Below are positions 49,091-61,742 of a stretch of DNA of 64,000 nt, one piece after another. The translations under genes were made by a program, and so were the position numbers. Under the pieces are notes generated by a model, which had not been told where the DNA came from, searched no databases, and worked only from the letters and a program-made list of their open reading frames with translations. Numbering within the stretch: the stretch's first letter is position 1; the number at the start of each line of letters is the position of its first letter. The DNA is from Darksidea phi (lineage: Eukaryota > Ascomycota > Dothideomycetes > Pleosporales > Lentitheciaceae): NCBI GenBank assembly GCA_030770425.1, contig JASJFT010000233.1, positions 1 to 64,000 on the forward strand. Direction: 5' to 3'.

Positions 49091-51129
49091 ATGCCTACCA
49101 TCACAGTCGACAAGGCCGCTCTCTTCAAAGAGCTCGAGCGAGAATACACGACCGAGGAGTTTGACGAACTGTGTTTCGAGTTCGGCATCGAATTAGACGA
49201 AGACACAAGTCTGAGCACGAGGTCGGAGGATCAGGCCCAACCCCCACAACTGAAGATTGAGATACCGGCGAACCGATATGATATGCTATGCTTCGAAGGA
49301 ATTGCGTTGAACCTCAGGGTCTTTTTGGAGAAACAGCAGCTACCGAAATGGTCGCTCACCGCGCCAACATCGGGTGAGCTACAGACACTTACCATCAAGG
49401 AGGAGGTACGCTAGCTACAACTAGGCACCATCGAGCACATGTTCTGACTCTGCTTAGACTTCGAAGATCCGACCACTATGCTCAGGTGTGGTGCTGCGGA
49501 ACATCAAGTTCACCCAAGAGCGGTACGATTCCTTCATCGCATTGCAGGACAAACTACACCAGAATCTGGCTCGCCAGCGGACATTGGTTTCGATTGGAAC
49601 ACATGATCTCGACAGTGAGTGCAAGCTCAAGCAAGACTCGCAAATATAGCTAACCGTGGGTAGCAATCAAAGGACCTTTCACATATGAGGCACTTCCGCC
49701 AGAGCAAATTGAGTTTATCCCGCTGAACCAGACGAAAAAGATGAACGGGAAGCAGCTTATGGAGTTCTACGACGTGCGCCTTCTTTCAGTATTTGGCATA
49801 GAGCTCCACTGACAATGCGCAGAAAGACAAGCATCTTGGCCGATATTTGCACATTATCCGCGATTCACCCGTCTACCCCGTCATATACGACTCGAATCGC
49901 ACCGTACTTTCACTCCCTCCCATCATCAATGGCAACCACAGCAAGATCACACTGGACACCAAGAACATCTTCGTTGAGATTACAGCGCTGGATAAGACAA
50001 AGGTTGAGATCGTGAACCACATGCTAGTGGCCATGTTCGCTGGCTATGCAGAGTCAATAGAGCCGATCAAAATCATCTCACCACACAACAACGAATCAAG
50101 AGAAACGCCTGATCTTACTCCGCGCCAAATGCAGGCGGAAGTCGATTATCTGAACCAGGTCACTGGTCTGGAACTCTCCCCGGATCAAATAGCTAAGCTT
50201 TTGGCAAAAATGGGCTACGAAATCACACCATCGACGTCGGATCGCAACCTACTAGACGTTTCCCTACCGATCACTCGAGCTGACGTTCTACATCAAGCGG
50301 ACATAATGGAGGATTATGCTATTGCGTATGGTTTCAACAAGCTCCCGCGATACTACCCAAACAAATCGTCCGCAGTAGCAGCACCACTTCCGATCAACAA
50401 GCTCGCCGATATTGTGCGCCTTGAATCGGCAGCAGCAGGGTGGACGGAAGTTATGCCTCTCATCCTCTGCTCACATGAGGAGAACTTTGAGTGGCTGAAC
50501 CGGAAAGACGATGGGAAGACTGCGGTGAAACTCGCAAACCCCAAGACCGCAGAATACCAAATTGTACGAACGTCGCTACTCCCCGGCCTCCTCAAGACCA
50601 TAAACTCAAACAAACACCATGCTGTGCCGATCAAAGTCTTCGAAGTCAGCGATATCGGCTTCATAGATCTTTCACAGGAGAGGAAGAGCCGAAACGAGAG
50701 GCACTTCGCAGCAGCAATCATGGGAAAGACGAGTGGTTTCGAGCAGGTCCATGGTCTGCTAGACAGGCTGATGCTGATGCTCAGGTCCGCTTTCATCACA
50801 CGGGAAGATGGGATGAAAAACCCAAAGCTCGGTGGCTACTGGATTGAGGAGGTTGATGGTAAGTTATATACCAAACTAGGAACGGATCTTTGCTGAAATC
50901 GGATAGACCCAACCTTCTTGCAGGGACACTCCGCCGCGATCAAGCTCAACCTCGACGGCAAGAACCACACAATTGGCGTCTTTGGCATCCTGCATCCTTC
51001 GGTGTTGCACAAGTTCGAATTACCGTAAGGCACCTTTACATCACCCTAGGTTACGGAAGCTCGATGCTAATTTACATGATTAGATACCCCGTCAGCACTG
51101 TCGAGTTCAATCTTGAGGTCTTCCTCTAA
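49091..51129 (+). CDS. FRS1: Cytosolic phenylalanyl-tRNA synthetase beta subunit
   Basis: Six exons (49091-49405, 49458-49614, 49664-49773, 49823-50858, 50907-51024, 51084-51129) keep frame and give 593 aa, the usual size for the eukaryotic beta subunit. The N-terminus is [17 protein letters not shown]1/B3-B4 editing-domain blocks follow, including [14 protein letters not shown], then [26 protein letters not shown]. The B5 domain ([20 protein letters not shown]...[27 protein letters not shown]) is clear, and the catalytic-like core ends in [11 protein letters not shown] and VEFNLEVFL. It forms an (alpha-beta)2 enzyme that charges tRNA-Phe. Splice joins were chosen because they restore family blocks such as VLRNIKFTQ and [13 protein letters not shown]. 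Confidence 0.96.
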
Positions 51130-51806
51130 AAAGCATTGATCTGTTCGGCTTTACGCGCTCTCCGCACCAACTAGACGGTGAAAAGTTCGTTTCGATTACG
51201 ATAGATACCTGAATATGATGTATGAATGGAACGACAGCGACGATATTTTTACACCGCGTTACAATCCTATACTTCAAACCTGCATTCCACCTCATGCCGA
51301 TCGGAGTCCTAGGTCAGCAAATGGGGGTAAGGCTGCAACAGATTGCAGTCTCGCAGCACAAATACATGCTTGATAGCATGATTGCAGTAGTTAAACTAAT
51401 ATCATATAGGTTCACCATACATCATCGAATGAGGAGTGTAGGCCAGAAACAGAACGTGAGAGAAAGTACAGTCCTCTCACATACTTCCGTCATTGCGAAA
51501 CATTAGCCTATTCACAAGCGTTTAGAGTCTTGCAGCAGCTTACACAGCCCGTATATCCAGCCAATCAATTTTATAGCATCCCTCGTGATGGTTCACTGCT
51601 CCTGAAAATAGCGATGGTGTGGTGCCCCTGCATGCGGCACAGCAGCATGGGCGCCTACTCCGACGCACCAATAGCATCGTTATCTGCACCTCCTGCCAAC
51701 CCCTTTGAAAATAAGCATTCAAACTGTGATCCATGCTTATGCACTCGCGGAATTCGTTCATTCCCTCAACTCTACCATTCAAGTGCACAATTACACGCCA
51801 TTCAAT
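51130..51806. other. Intergenic region upstream of the ATPase/nuclease-like gene
   Basis: About 680 bp between two same-strand genes. No recognisable feature was found. Short frames upstream of 51807 lack an ATG in the coding frame, so I start the next gene at 51807. Confidence 0.5.
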
Positions 51807-54800
51807 ATGGACGGTGACAATTTTTCGTTTATTGCCAGGCATCAGGATGTGCTGGATAGACTTGGGAATCGCGAGCCGTCGACAGTTCTCGAGGCGCAGG
51901 CAGTCATCGAGAGCATAAGAGCTGAGAAAGGCTACCTTGACGATGCCACGCAGCGCGATCTCAACACGATGCCAGCTCGGAGTCGCCAAAATATCCAGCG
52001 CATAATCGAGGCGAAGAGAGAAACGGAAGCAGCATATACTAAAAGGTATTTGTGATCGCTTATTGTATCATGATTCAACTTGTACTCTAAAGATCGGGGA
52101 GCGAAGTCGGCAAAGCCGACCCAGAGGGACGTCCGTACGACACAGCGGCGCCTGTAGTATGAGACTATGGCTACAGACGCCCTTCTGGAATAGCTTTGCC
52201 GACTTAGTACCCAGACCTCTAGTACTAACCATCTCTAGTATCTCGGAGCAGCTTTACTCGTCGAAATACCGCTTCCTGTACGAGCTCATTCAAAATGCCG
52301 ACGATTCGCTTTATGAGAACGCTCGGAGAAAGTTGGCCATTCCGTATCTAAGATTCCGCGTCACACCCAGCGAATTCATTGTCGAGACTAATGAGGATGG
52401 GTTTACACGAGCAAATATCGAGGCCATTTGCGCAACAGGCAAAAGCTCTAAGAAGGCATCTGCGCTTGACGATCATATCGGCGAGAAGGGATTCGGCTTC
52501 AAATCAGTCTTCGCCGTCGCTGATGAAGTACATATCCAGTCTGGCATCTGGTCGTTTCGGTTCATGCATCGGCAGGGAGATGATGGTTTAGGGATGGTGA
52601 CACCACTAGATGCTGCGGTAGAAGCACTATCTGAAGATGTCACCACGAGGATGACATTGACGTTATCTGACACTGCCAGAAAATATCACAAGCGTCTATT
52701 ATGCGCGTTGTCAGACTTACCCGACACAACCATCTTTTTTCTGCGGCATTTAAGAACAATGGAGATTCACGTCATAGGCACTGGCTCTCCAGAAACCAAA
52801 ACCGTCATCATCAAGCACCCTAGCGTGTTTGGTTCCAAGCCTTGCATTCAACGAACGGTTGAACAATTTGGAGCGGAGACTACGAAGATGACGGAGAAGA
52901 ATAGTTATCATGTCTTCACGCACATAGTGGATCCCATGCCAGGGGATGAGCGCCGCAAGGGTCGAAAGCGCGCCCAAATCGACTTAGCCTTTCCACTTGC
53001 ATCAGACCTGCAGCCAAAACTATCTGAGTCTGGACAGCACGCGTTTGCGTACCTCCCTCTACAGCGACTACCTCAAGTGCCGGTAAGGACTCAAAAGGTC
53101 CCCTCGAGAGCAAAACCCTAATCATCGCCAGTTCTTGATCCAATCCGATTTCATCACGGCCGCGAACCGCGAGAGCGTTATAGACTGTGAATGGAATGAT
53201 GCTATTCTAGAGGGAGTAGCTGAAGCTTTCACAAAAGCAGTTGCAGCTTTCGCCACCTCCAACCATCCTTTGCGATACTCATGGCTGGACTACCTACCCA
53301 CCAAACAGACGGGGGAACCCTGGGGAAATCTTCTCCCGTCGATCCAGTCATTGTTACGGGATATGCCAGTACTACAGACTTGGGAGAAAAGGCAATTTAG
53401 AGCCCCATCTCAACTGCGCATATTTCCGTCCGCATATGTACACGAGGAGAAACCCGTATTCCGGGATCTTCACGAGGAGGTTTACTTGGCCCCGGAATAC
53501 AACCACAAACACCGCACAACGCTGAAAGATCTTGGTACACCGGTTATAAGTTGGGCCGAAATGCTCGAAAGAATCTCAGCGGATCTCGTGAGGCTCGACT
53601 CCTATGTCAGAACACGACCACCGGACCACCCGTGGCATGAAGTGTGCGCCGGGTTACTTTTAGTCATCTTGGGAATGCAAAGTAACCGATCCATTCGTGA
53701 GCGGATTAATAAACTGGCAATCATTCCTCTGAGTGGCGGAAATTCTTGGACTGGAGCTCCAGGTCGCCCGGGCGGTGTCTCAAACCTATACTTCCCCGAC
53801 ACTGAAGGCATTGACATCCCAAGAGATATCTCTTTGCACCTGGTTGAGGAGCAAGCCGCGTCTAATGCCTGCCGCAGAACATTGTTCAAAGAAATGGGTG
53901 TGAAAAGCTGTCCCACAGCGACTGTGATCTCCCAGATCGAAAAGACTCAAAGATCAGAGACTCTCAGACCCCTCGACTGCGGAGGCCATTCTCGGTATTT
54001 GTTCTATTTTCATTCTCGGCCAGAGTCATTGTCTTCCTGGCTCTACGTGCAGGTCGCGTTTGGAGAAACTCGCATACGCCCTTCTACGTCACTCTATTTC
54101 CCCTCTGACCACGAGTACGACACTCAACAGCTACTTCCAGCACATCTCCTTGCTAGCAAGAATACCGTGGCTGCGCTGCTTCACAGAGATTATGTCAATC
54201 TAGTGCCACATACAGTGCGCCGGCAGAACCTTTCATGGATAGAGTGGTTGCGGCGAGCTACGGGTGCTCGATATCATCCACCACTCGTGGAGACTGCTCC
54301 TATCAGGTTATCCCGAGTTGTATTCGCGGTACTGGAACACCGTCCGGAAAAGTTTGTAGGAATGCTGAGGGCGCATTGGACAGAATACAAGTCTGATGTG
54401 CCTTACGTTAAATCTCAGCTGATGGGTTGCAAGGTGCCCTGCGAATCAGGAGCGACATTGCCCCTTCAAAAGACCTATCTTCCCACTGTTGAGATCAAAA
54501 AAAGACTATGCGATCTGGAAGCGGAGGGTGGGTTTCCTTTGCTGAAGTTGCCCTCTGTTTTAGATGAAACAAATCTGCAAGAATGGCGATTCCTAGAGGA
54601 ACTTGGCGTGAGCTGTGCCATGGACAACAAATTTTACGAAATCATCCTTCGTCAAATGATGGAATCGGATATCATGAGCAAGGAGCAGGTGGCGAGAGTC
54701 TACGACAGTATGGCTCGAGGATCAATGCTGCAAGACCAAGAACAACTCAGGTGATATAACTATTATTGCATGATGGCATAATCCGTTAACATTATCCAGG

Positions 54801-57319
54801 TCCTTCTTTGGCTCCTGCCAATCAATTGCTTTCGAAGACTCTCATAATGTACTCAAGTGGACCACACCCTCTGAGTGCCTATGGGACGGGCCCGAATTTC
54901 TCACCGTCAAAGTGCCTTTGAAATATCAATATGGCCAAGAAACACACCTAAAAACCTTCTTCAGCATCCTCCTAGGTATTCGTGACTTCAAACGGGACGA
55001 CGTCCTCGATGAACTAAATCGCAGGCGAACCAGCAGCCAGACCGAAAGCTGGTCTACTCTTGAAGCTACGAAAGCATACGAGGTCATCGAGAGTACCGTC
55101 CAAAACAGTGCAGAGTGGGAGACCATTAGGTATGCAACCGCTCATCGCGAGGGGGGGTTTCGCTAAACGTGGTTACAGGCATGCTTTGAACCAGCGAAGT
55201 CTAGTAATGGGCGCTGGTGGAAGATGGCAGACACTGCACACTTGTCTTTGGAACAGCCCGTTCTCACTTGCAGACTACGAAGATCTTTCGGCGGTGTATC
55301 CTACCCTAAAGTCATTCTTCGTCGGTCATCTTAAGGTTAAAAACGCAAATCCGGCCATGCTCGTCAACGAACTTAGCAGGATGGCTGGCGATAGTGAGCC
55401 GCGGGTTGCCGATATTCGCCAGCGCCTGATCGATGTTGGAAGGATGGTAGCAAAGAGTAAAATTGATCGGAGCCTATCAGATGCTCTTGACAGGCTGCGC
55501 GAGGTCAGTTTCTTACCGATAAAGACAGCTAACGGTAGTTCGGTGCTTGTTAGTGTTAATGATGATTTCGCCATTCTCGATCATGAGCGCTTTGGGGCCG
55601 CCTTTGCGGATCAGTCCATCCTCCTCGACTTCGCGCTCGATGAAGTGCAGATCCTCGATACCATATTCCGGTATATGAGACTCACGCATCGTTATCTATC
55701 AGCAGCAGTTAAAGAAGTCTCAACTGTGGGTGAGGACGCGGTTCAAAATGAGGTTCTTGAGCAAACACTTCAAGCAAAAGCCTATGCACTATATTGGTAA
55801 GCAGGATGGATTTGGCAGAAGTCCTTCCTGCCTCCCACACCCCCAGTAGTCACCATTGGCCTTGCTGACTTGACTAGTTGTGCGACCAAATACAAGAGCG
55901 TCAAGGCGTTGCGTGGAGAAAGAGAGCTCTTCGACCACCTATCCCGCGCTCAAATCTACTCGACGGATAGCATATCTACGCACTTGATCCTTGAACTCAG
56001 TACAAAGAAAATCTCCGTCCAAAGCGATCGCTTGGCGCTTCATCATGAGTTATCTGAAGGGCAGCTGAAGATTTATGTCCCGGAAGCGCAGCGACTACGT
56101 GCAGCATGCTATAGATCACAGCTTCCAAATTTCCTGACAGCGTTCCTAGGCGCCACAGCATTGGCTACATTCACTGTGTCGGAGATACTTAGAACTAGCC
56201 CTGGAGATCTGGATGATGTCTTGCAAGAGCATGACGTACCCCATGTGGACTGGATAGAACGACCCGTTGTCGAAGTATCTGTTCCACCGGAAGATGAAAG
56301 TCCAAGTACTATTACATCCACCGAACATACCTCGAGATCAGGCGCTGGAAGCCTTGGAACTTCTTCCATCTCAGCCACACCGAGCCGAGCGCACTTTGCA
56401 CCAGAGTCAACAGCAGACCAAAGCAGGCGGTCCAGTCGCACCTGGGTTAACGATGACCCTATAGTTCCTCCACAGACTCCACCGCATCATTACGAAAGAC
56501 TTGTCGAACAAGTATGGCGAAGCGCACAACGGGCAAGCGACAGACAGCAACCTACCGTTGGCAATAACGTGCCTATACGAAACGCTCCACCTAGCGAAGA
56601 TCCATTTGTTTATGACCACGACCACATCGCAGCATTTGGCGATCGTGATGTAAATGAAATGGCTCACGATAAAAAAATTGGCGCCCTGGGAGAAGCTTAC
56701 GTAAGTCATGGCGGTTCCCATTGTAAATCTACTTTGACTAACAAGCGCACAATCTAGGTCTTCGAGATTCTCTCCAATCTGAACCTCCCCAACTTCAATC
56801 GCGGGAACTGGCGCAGTACTATCCGCGGAGAACTCCAAGCGCATTCACGATACTCAGACATGGACAACTGGGTCGGCCGCGAGACCGCCGACATCGTATA
56901 CACAGATCGAGATGGGAGTCTGACTAGGTACCTTAGAGAGCATTGCTCCGGCGGATTCCCGCAGGGATTACGACAGGATCGTGATTTCGTGGCCCATCCG
57001 ATCGAGTACTTCCTTGAAGTCAAGACAACTACCAGTGCTTGCCAGACAAGGTTCTACATGAGCGGGAGTCAGTTTACAAGAGTAAGTTGATCAGTATCTT
57101 CCCCGCGCAGAGACTGTTATTGACGTACTTGTGTAGATGCAGAATCTCGCCGTCTCTGTGTTTGGTAACACAAGCAAGGTGTATGTTATATTGCGGGTAT
57201 TCAATCTTGCGTCGAGGGATGTCGATGTGAAAATCTTTGTAGACCCCTTTCGATTGCGGGGGCAGACATTGGAATTTGAGGTTGGGACTTGGTATGCAAA
57301 GGTGAGGGACGGTGCGTGA
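51807..57319 (+). CDS. NO VEIN-like protein: Hsp90-type (GHKL) ATPase domain plus C-terminal NOV_C nuclease-like domain
   Basis: Nine exons (51807-52045, 52093-52134, 52239-53082, 53132-54750, 54800-55129, 55179-55796, 55878-56700, 56758-57081, 57137-57319) keep phase throughout and give 1,673 aa. The ends of the 42-nt exon 2 are the least certain. After an ~80-aa N-terminal segment comes a sacsin/NOV-type ATPase: ELIQNADDSLY (N box Glu/Asn/Asp, about 52282), TNEDGFT and GEKGFGFKSVF (Gly-rich lid). A ~1,100-aa central region has no motif I know, then a Ser/Thr-rich linker. The end shows GALGEAYVFEIL, ETADIVY (Asp at 56890) and FLEVKTTT (Glu 57016, Lys 57022), then YVILRVFN and FVDPFRL. The last set fits the NO VEIN C-terminal (DUF3883) fold, related to PD-(D/E)XK nucleases. 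Function is unknown; see findings. Confidence 0.85.
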
Positions 57320-58828
57320 GGCTCTTCGTGCTGGGATTATCGGCATGTAGCAAAGGCACTTCAATGTTGTTAAGCGCTGGGTGCTGGCGGGGCTGCATTA
57401 GTCCAGGTGACCTATATATAGTGATGTGGTTGGCAGGGAGGCGATGCAGCAGCAGACATGTTTCGAGGGCCTTTTTTGTCCTATCAATATCTCGTTCTAT
57501 ATTGTTGTAAGATTCATTGATAGAAAAAGGAGTAAGGCTGAAATCATGGTCGTTAGATCTGTCAGGATGGCGGGAGCACGCCCCCCATCTGCTCGGCCCG
57601 TTCCCGTTCACCCAACGTTCCTCACCTCCCGCACGGCCCACAAAACACAAGCCAGCGAGCGTTTCGAATCAAGACCCCGTTATATGGAAACACCGAGGCG
57701 GCTCACGCCCCTCCCATAGTTGTTCCTGTACCACGAGAGTTTAGGCCGACATCAGCAGCCCTTGAAATAGCGCAAGACCATATCATCTTCAATCCATTAC
57801 AACCGGAAGACCAGAACTGATATTCTGCACTCTATCTACCATAAACAGCATCCAAATTTCTACGCGCCAAGTTATTTTCGAACACAACATACAGCGCTGC
57901 AATCAACCATGTTCAAGCTCAGCCCACGCCATTTAAAGAATCCAGCGTACACTATTCCTAACCGGGACGCCTAAACGCAACGCACGGTCCCACCTTCCTA
58001 ACGCAACCAACGTACGCCATGCAAGGCATCCAAGCACCACCACTACATTGTACACAGCCTAGCAAGCACTTTTAGAATTCCTCCGATCTTTCTCGGCGGA
58101 TAGATGATTCCCGTCTCGGTCTCCGTAGCGCATATTAGAAAGTGGCGTTGGGAGAGGGATAGAGGAATGCTTGCTGGAGGGCGTTAGCCGCTGCGTTGGA
58201 GAACGGGTTAGGAGAGTATGTTGCAAACGCAATCAAGGGCGGATTTGTCTCCCTTTCTGATGCCTTGGAAGAAACATCTCACTAGCCGCGGAAGACGGTA
58301 ACCCCGGAAGGCGTCGCATGTATCCCTGACAACGGAAGTGGAAGGACCAGCAGCCTAGCACCGCCTAGCTGAGTCTGTGCTGCATACGGACTGCATACAT
58401 TACCCGGCAAAGCGAAGTACATATCGCCTCTCTACCACTTCGGGCTGGGTGCTCCCCGTACGCCATCCCAATCTAGACGCATCTCCCTTTTCTGTGTAAC
58501 GGCGGGCCGGGCACAAGGCAGTTCGGCGTCTGCAAATCGCTACGCTTTTGTGCGTCCGACTCCGCCCCATTGTATATAGCGTGCAACAAAGCTTGTCCCT
58601 GGTCCGCAATCCCTTTCGTAGATAAAGGGCGTTTCGGATCCTTCGTTTTTTGGATTCGGGTTTGTTTTAGCTGGCATGTTATTGGTGTGAAAGCATTGAG
58701 TTTCTGCTAGCACGGTGTTTCCGAGCATATTGTCTATCATACACCCTGTTTGCATTACGATCTTCTTGCTGTTATAATTCTTTTCTTCCTGTAAAGATTG
58801 TGGATCAACGATCTCGACGGTCGCGACG
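57320..58828. other. Intergenic region, no supported gene
   Basis: About 1.5 kb. No frame has a recognisable domain. It should contain the 3' end of the ATPase/nuclease-like gene and the promoter of the next membrane-protein gene. No repeat or RNA gene was recognised. Confidence 0.5.
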
Positions 58829-59969
58829 ATGCTGTCGAATACCCAGCTGTCGGCAGAGTATCTGGCGGAGGACAAGAGCGCCCATCTCCTCCAAACATGC
58901 ATCGTCTTCTTGGTTCTCGAGACGCTGTTCATTTCTTTGCTCTACACATCGCAGTTCCTCGCCAACGAACAGCAGAAAACTAACTGGAGCATGATAATGC
59001 TCATGACGGGCGCATACATAGTCTGCATTTCAAAGATAACGGTCGCAATCTGTAAGTACCGCCACTTATTACTTTCCCATCAGCTTCGAACTGACTCCAA
59101 CCCCTTTAGTAATGATATATCTCGGTGGTACTGGTCGCCACATGCGCGCGCTTTCGCCATCAACGATAGTAACCGACCTGAAGCTCAACATATTCATGCA
59201 AGTAGCATGTCCACTCGCGACCTCGTTATCAAAGCTGAGCGTGCTCCTGCTTTTCTACACAATCTTCGGTCGCACCTCACGCCGATACCGCATCGTCATT
59301 CGCGCCACTTTCGTTCTCGTGGTCGTCATACTGCTGGTCCAGTTCATCATCCCGTTTGCGAATTGCAAGCCATTCTCCTCCAACTGGAACATCAAAAATT
59401 ATGGACCATTGCCATGCGCGATTGAGCCGCTGGCATTGTGGCGGTATTTGAGCATACCAAACGTAGTTACGACGATCGTTGTCGTCGGCATCCCCGTTCC
59501 CTCGTTATACCGACTCAAGGTGCCAACAGCAACGAAAGCTGGGTTGGGAGTGGTCTTTGCCGTCTGCATCGCCGGCGTCGTAGCGGCAATAATACGTTTC
59601 CATGCATTCCTCGAAGTCAAGGACTTCCACGACTTCACCTTCGAAAAGATCAAGCCGTTATGCTGGACGATCGCCGAGTCGGGTATTTACTTGGTCGCAG
59701 GTGTGATGCCGACGTTGAAGCCATTGGTGAGGAAGGTGTGTGGCGATGGTATGTTCGACAGGATACTAAGTAGGAGCTTCAGAAGCTCGCGGAGTTCGGG
59801 GACGTGGGGAAATAGGTGGAGTGGGATGGTCCTCAGGGGAGAGAACGCGCCGCCAGTAGAGACCAAGGAAGAGAAGATGTCCTCGGACGTCAGTTCAAAG
59901 GGTATGGTAGTCGTAACGGAGGATGAGGAGAAAGGGAGGGCATCGAAAAAAGATCCCATGTCGAAATAA
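58829..59969 (+). CDS. PTH11-like / fungal rhodopsin-domain integral membrane protein
   Basis: Exons 58829-59051 and 59110-59969 (58-nt intron) give 360 aa. Hydrophobic segments of a seven-helix fold are visible: CIVFLVLETLFISLLY, MIMLMTGAYIVCISKI, IFMQVACPLATSLSKLSVL, FVLVVVILLVQFI, IPNVVTTIVVVGIPVPS, GLGVVFAVCIAGVVAAI and IAESGIYLVAGVMPTLKP. The CKPFSSNW and WTIAESGIYLVAGVMPTLKPL blocks are typical of the fungal rhodopsin domain in PTH11-type receptors. No N-terminal CFEM domain is present. The C-terminal tail is Ser/Lys/Glu-rich and cytoplasmic. Family members are putative sensors, and the ligand is unknown. It converges on the permease gene with only 51 bp between stops. Confidence 0.85.
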
Positions 59970-60020
59970 AGTATTATGACAACAAAATAAGAATATCTCC
60001 CGACAAAATCTAATTTGACA

Positions 60021-61742
60021 TCATGATCTTGAGGTTCCTCGAGTACGAATCCTGCTGACCAGGGCGCCCGCGACTAAAAGCACTGCAAGTACGCCGCCCT
60101 GTACTGGCGCAAATATCGCAGAGCGGACGATGATGAAGGTGCCTACTACGACAAAGGTGACTGGGAGAACGACCGGAGGTCTGTATGGCCGATGCAGGTC
60201 CGGCTCCCGGCGCCGCAGGATAAGCAGTCCCAGGACTGTGCTAACATAGAAGACCCAGCTAGCCATGCCGACGAAAGTGAGGAGTGTCCGAAAACTGCCG
60301 GTAAGAATGTAGACTACAGTGAGTACGAGCGCTAAAGCATTTGCGTTGCTATGGTATGCATCAGCAGAAGACGCGATGGAGTGGATATAGAGTGCATACA
60401 TAGGAGCGTCGAATTGAGACTCAGAGCTCATGTTGCCTCCTTCTGCAGCAGGAGTGCGTAACAACGGTGTGCCCTGGGAAGGCGCGTCTGCAGATGCTTC
60501 TGACCGTTTGGGTAGCCCTCGTCGACCGAAGAAGCTCGGAAGATATTGACGCTGTGCTGCAGCCACCGTGAGCCTTCCAATGGTAAAGACATTGCTAGTG
60601 ATGGAGCCGGCGCAGGAAAGGGCGACTAGGATCAAGACAAGGATGCCGGCCCAGTGCCCATACGCAGACTTCATGGCAACCACAGCTACAGCATCGCTGG
60701 AGCCCATGGTCTTCCATGGAAGCAAGATGTAATATGAAATATTGATCAGCTCATAGGAGCTTAGTACCACGATCATGGCGGCTTTGATGGCTTTGGGTAA
60801 TGCCTTTCCAGGATCACGGATCTCGCTGGCTACGACGTTTGCCTTCACCTCCATATTAGCGCAACAGTTGATAAGCTATCGGCGTAGCAGAGGAATAAAA
60901 GCCTCAAGTCGTGACTCGGTACTTACGTTGTCCCAGCCATCATAAGCCCATAAGCCACCGTATATGGCTGCAGAGTAATGACCGTACCGCTCCCAGGTGT
61001 TCAAAGACCTCCAATCGATGGTGTGACCCTCTGAGATGGTCGTGCGAGTGGCGAACCAATCCTTCGTATGCCAATCATCTGCTCCAGAGAGTGGAGAACG
61101 AGGGTTGACCAGATGCGCAATGACTGCTACCAAGCCTCCCAGGACGATTAAAAACACGGTGAAGATCTTGATCCCGGTGAACGATTCACTCAGCTTCATG
61201 GTAATCTTCGTGCTGATAGAGTTGAGCAAGACCATGGAAATAAAAATCAATGCAGCTATGAGTTTGAGCAGCCACGCTGCAAAACCGGCAGAAGATGTGA
61301 TGGATCCAACGGACTCGGCGATGACGATACTCTGGATGGCCATTGCGGAGGGCTTAGCTGCCATGATATAGATCCAGGCCATCAAGAAAGCCATGGTGTC
61401 TCCATAGACATATCTCAAGTACTCCTGCATGCCCCCATTGAGAGGGATGGCGGCGCCTAACTCCGCAAACGAGGCTGCTCCAGCCCATGAGAGTAGTCCA
61501 CCCAGGACCCAGACAAGCAAGGCGGCGCCGGGAGAAGGGACATTGCTGTCAACTTGCGCTGGCGATGCAAAAATGCCAGAGCCAATCTGCAGCGTGACGA
61601 GAATGGAAAATGCATGGCGAACGGTCAGCTGTTTGAGCAGTGAGCTCGCTTGTGAGCTAGTCGAAGTTCGCCGCAGCAGAGGCTCATTTTCGCCGTTTGC
61701 TGACTTTGGATTGCTCGGCCCTTCAACCTCTGTTTCTTCCAT
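60021..61742 (-). CDS. LAT-type amino-acid permease (APC superfamily)
   Basis: Three exons on the minus strand, 61742-60927, 60842-60400 and 60348-60021, give 528 aa with about 12 membrane helices. The hydrophilic N-terminus ends in LLKQLTVRHAFSI. Helix 1 has IGSGIFASP, the substrate-binding glycine motif. Later come LWAYDGWDN-ANVVASEI-RDPGKALP (across intron 1), SNVFTIGRLTVAAAQRQYLP and PDLHRPYRPP. The first acceptor (AAG/GCAAAC) was chosen because it joins GWDN to ANVVASEI. The second intron is 51 nt, a multiple of three without stops, so it looks like coding sequence; removing it restores APINANALALVL. The family imports neutral amino acids at the plasma membrane. It is divergent from the PP2A scaffold gene (634 bp between ATGs). 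Confidence 0.9.
60349..60399 (-). other. In-frame 51-nt intron inside the permease gene
   Basis: It starts GTATGC, has a CTGAT branch-like site and ends CATAG. It is stop-free and divisible by three, so a simple frame scan would wrongly translate 17 residues (YALYIHSIASSADAYHS-like) in the middle of a loop before a membrane helix. Family alignment expects none there. Confidence 0.75.

Noticed and set aside
52063..52240. Methionine at 52063 as the start of the ATPase protein
   Set aside because: It lies in what I read as the first intron. The upstream exon from 51807 joins in phase, and the intervening residues do not resemble the family. RNA data would settle this.
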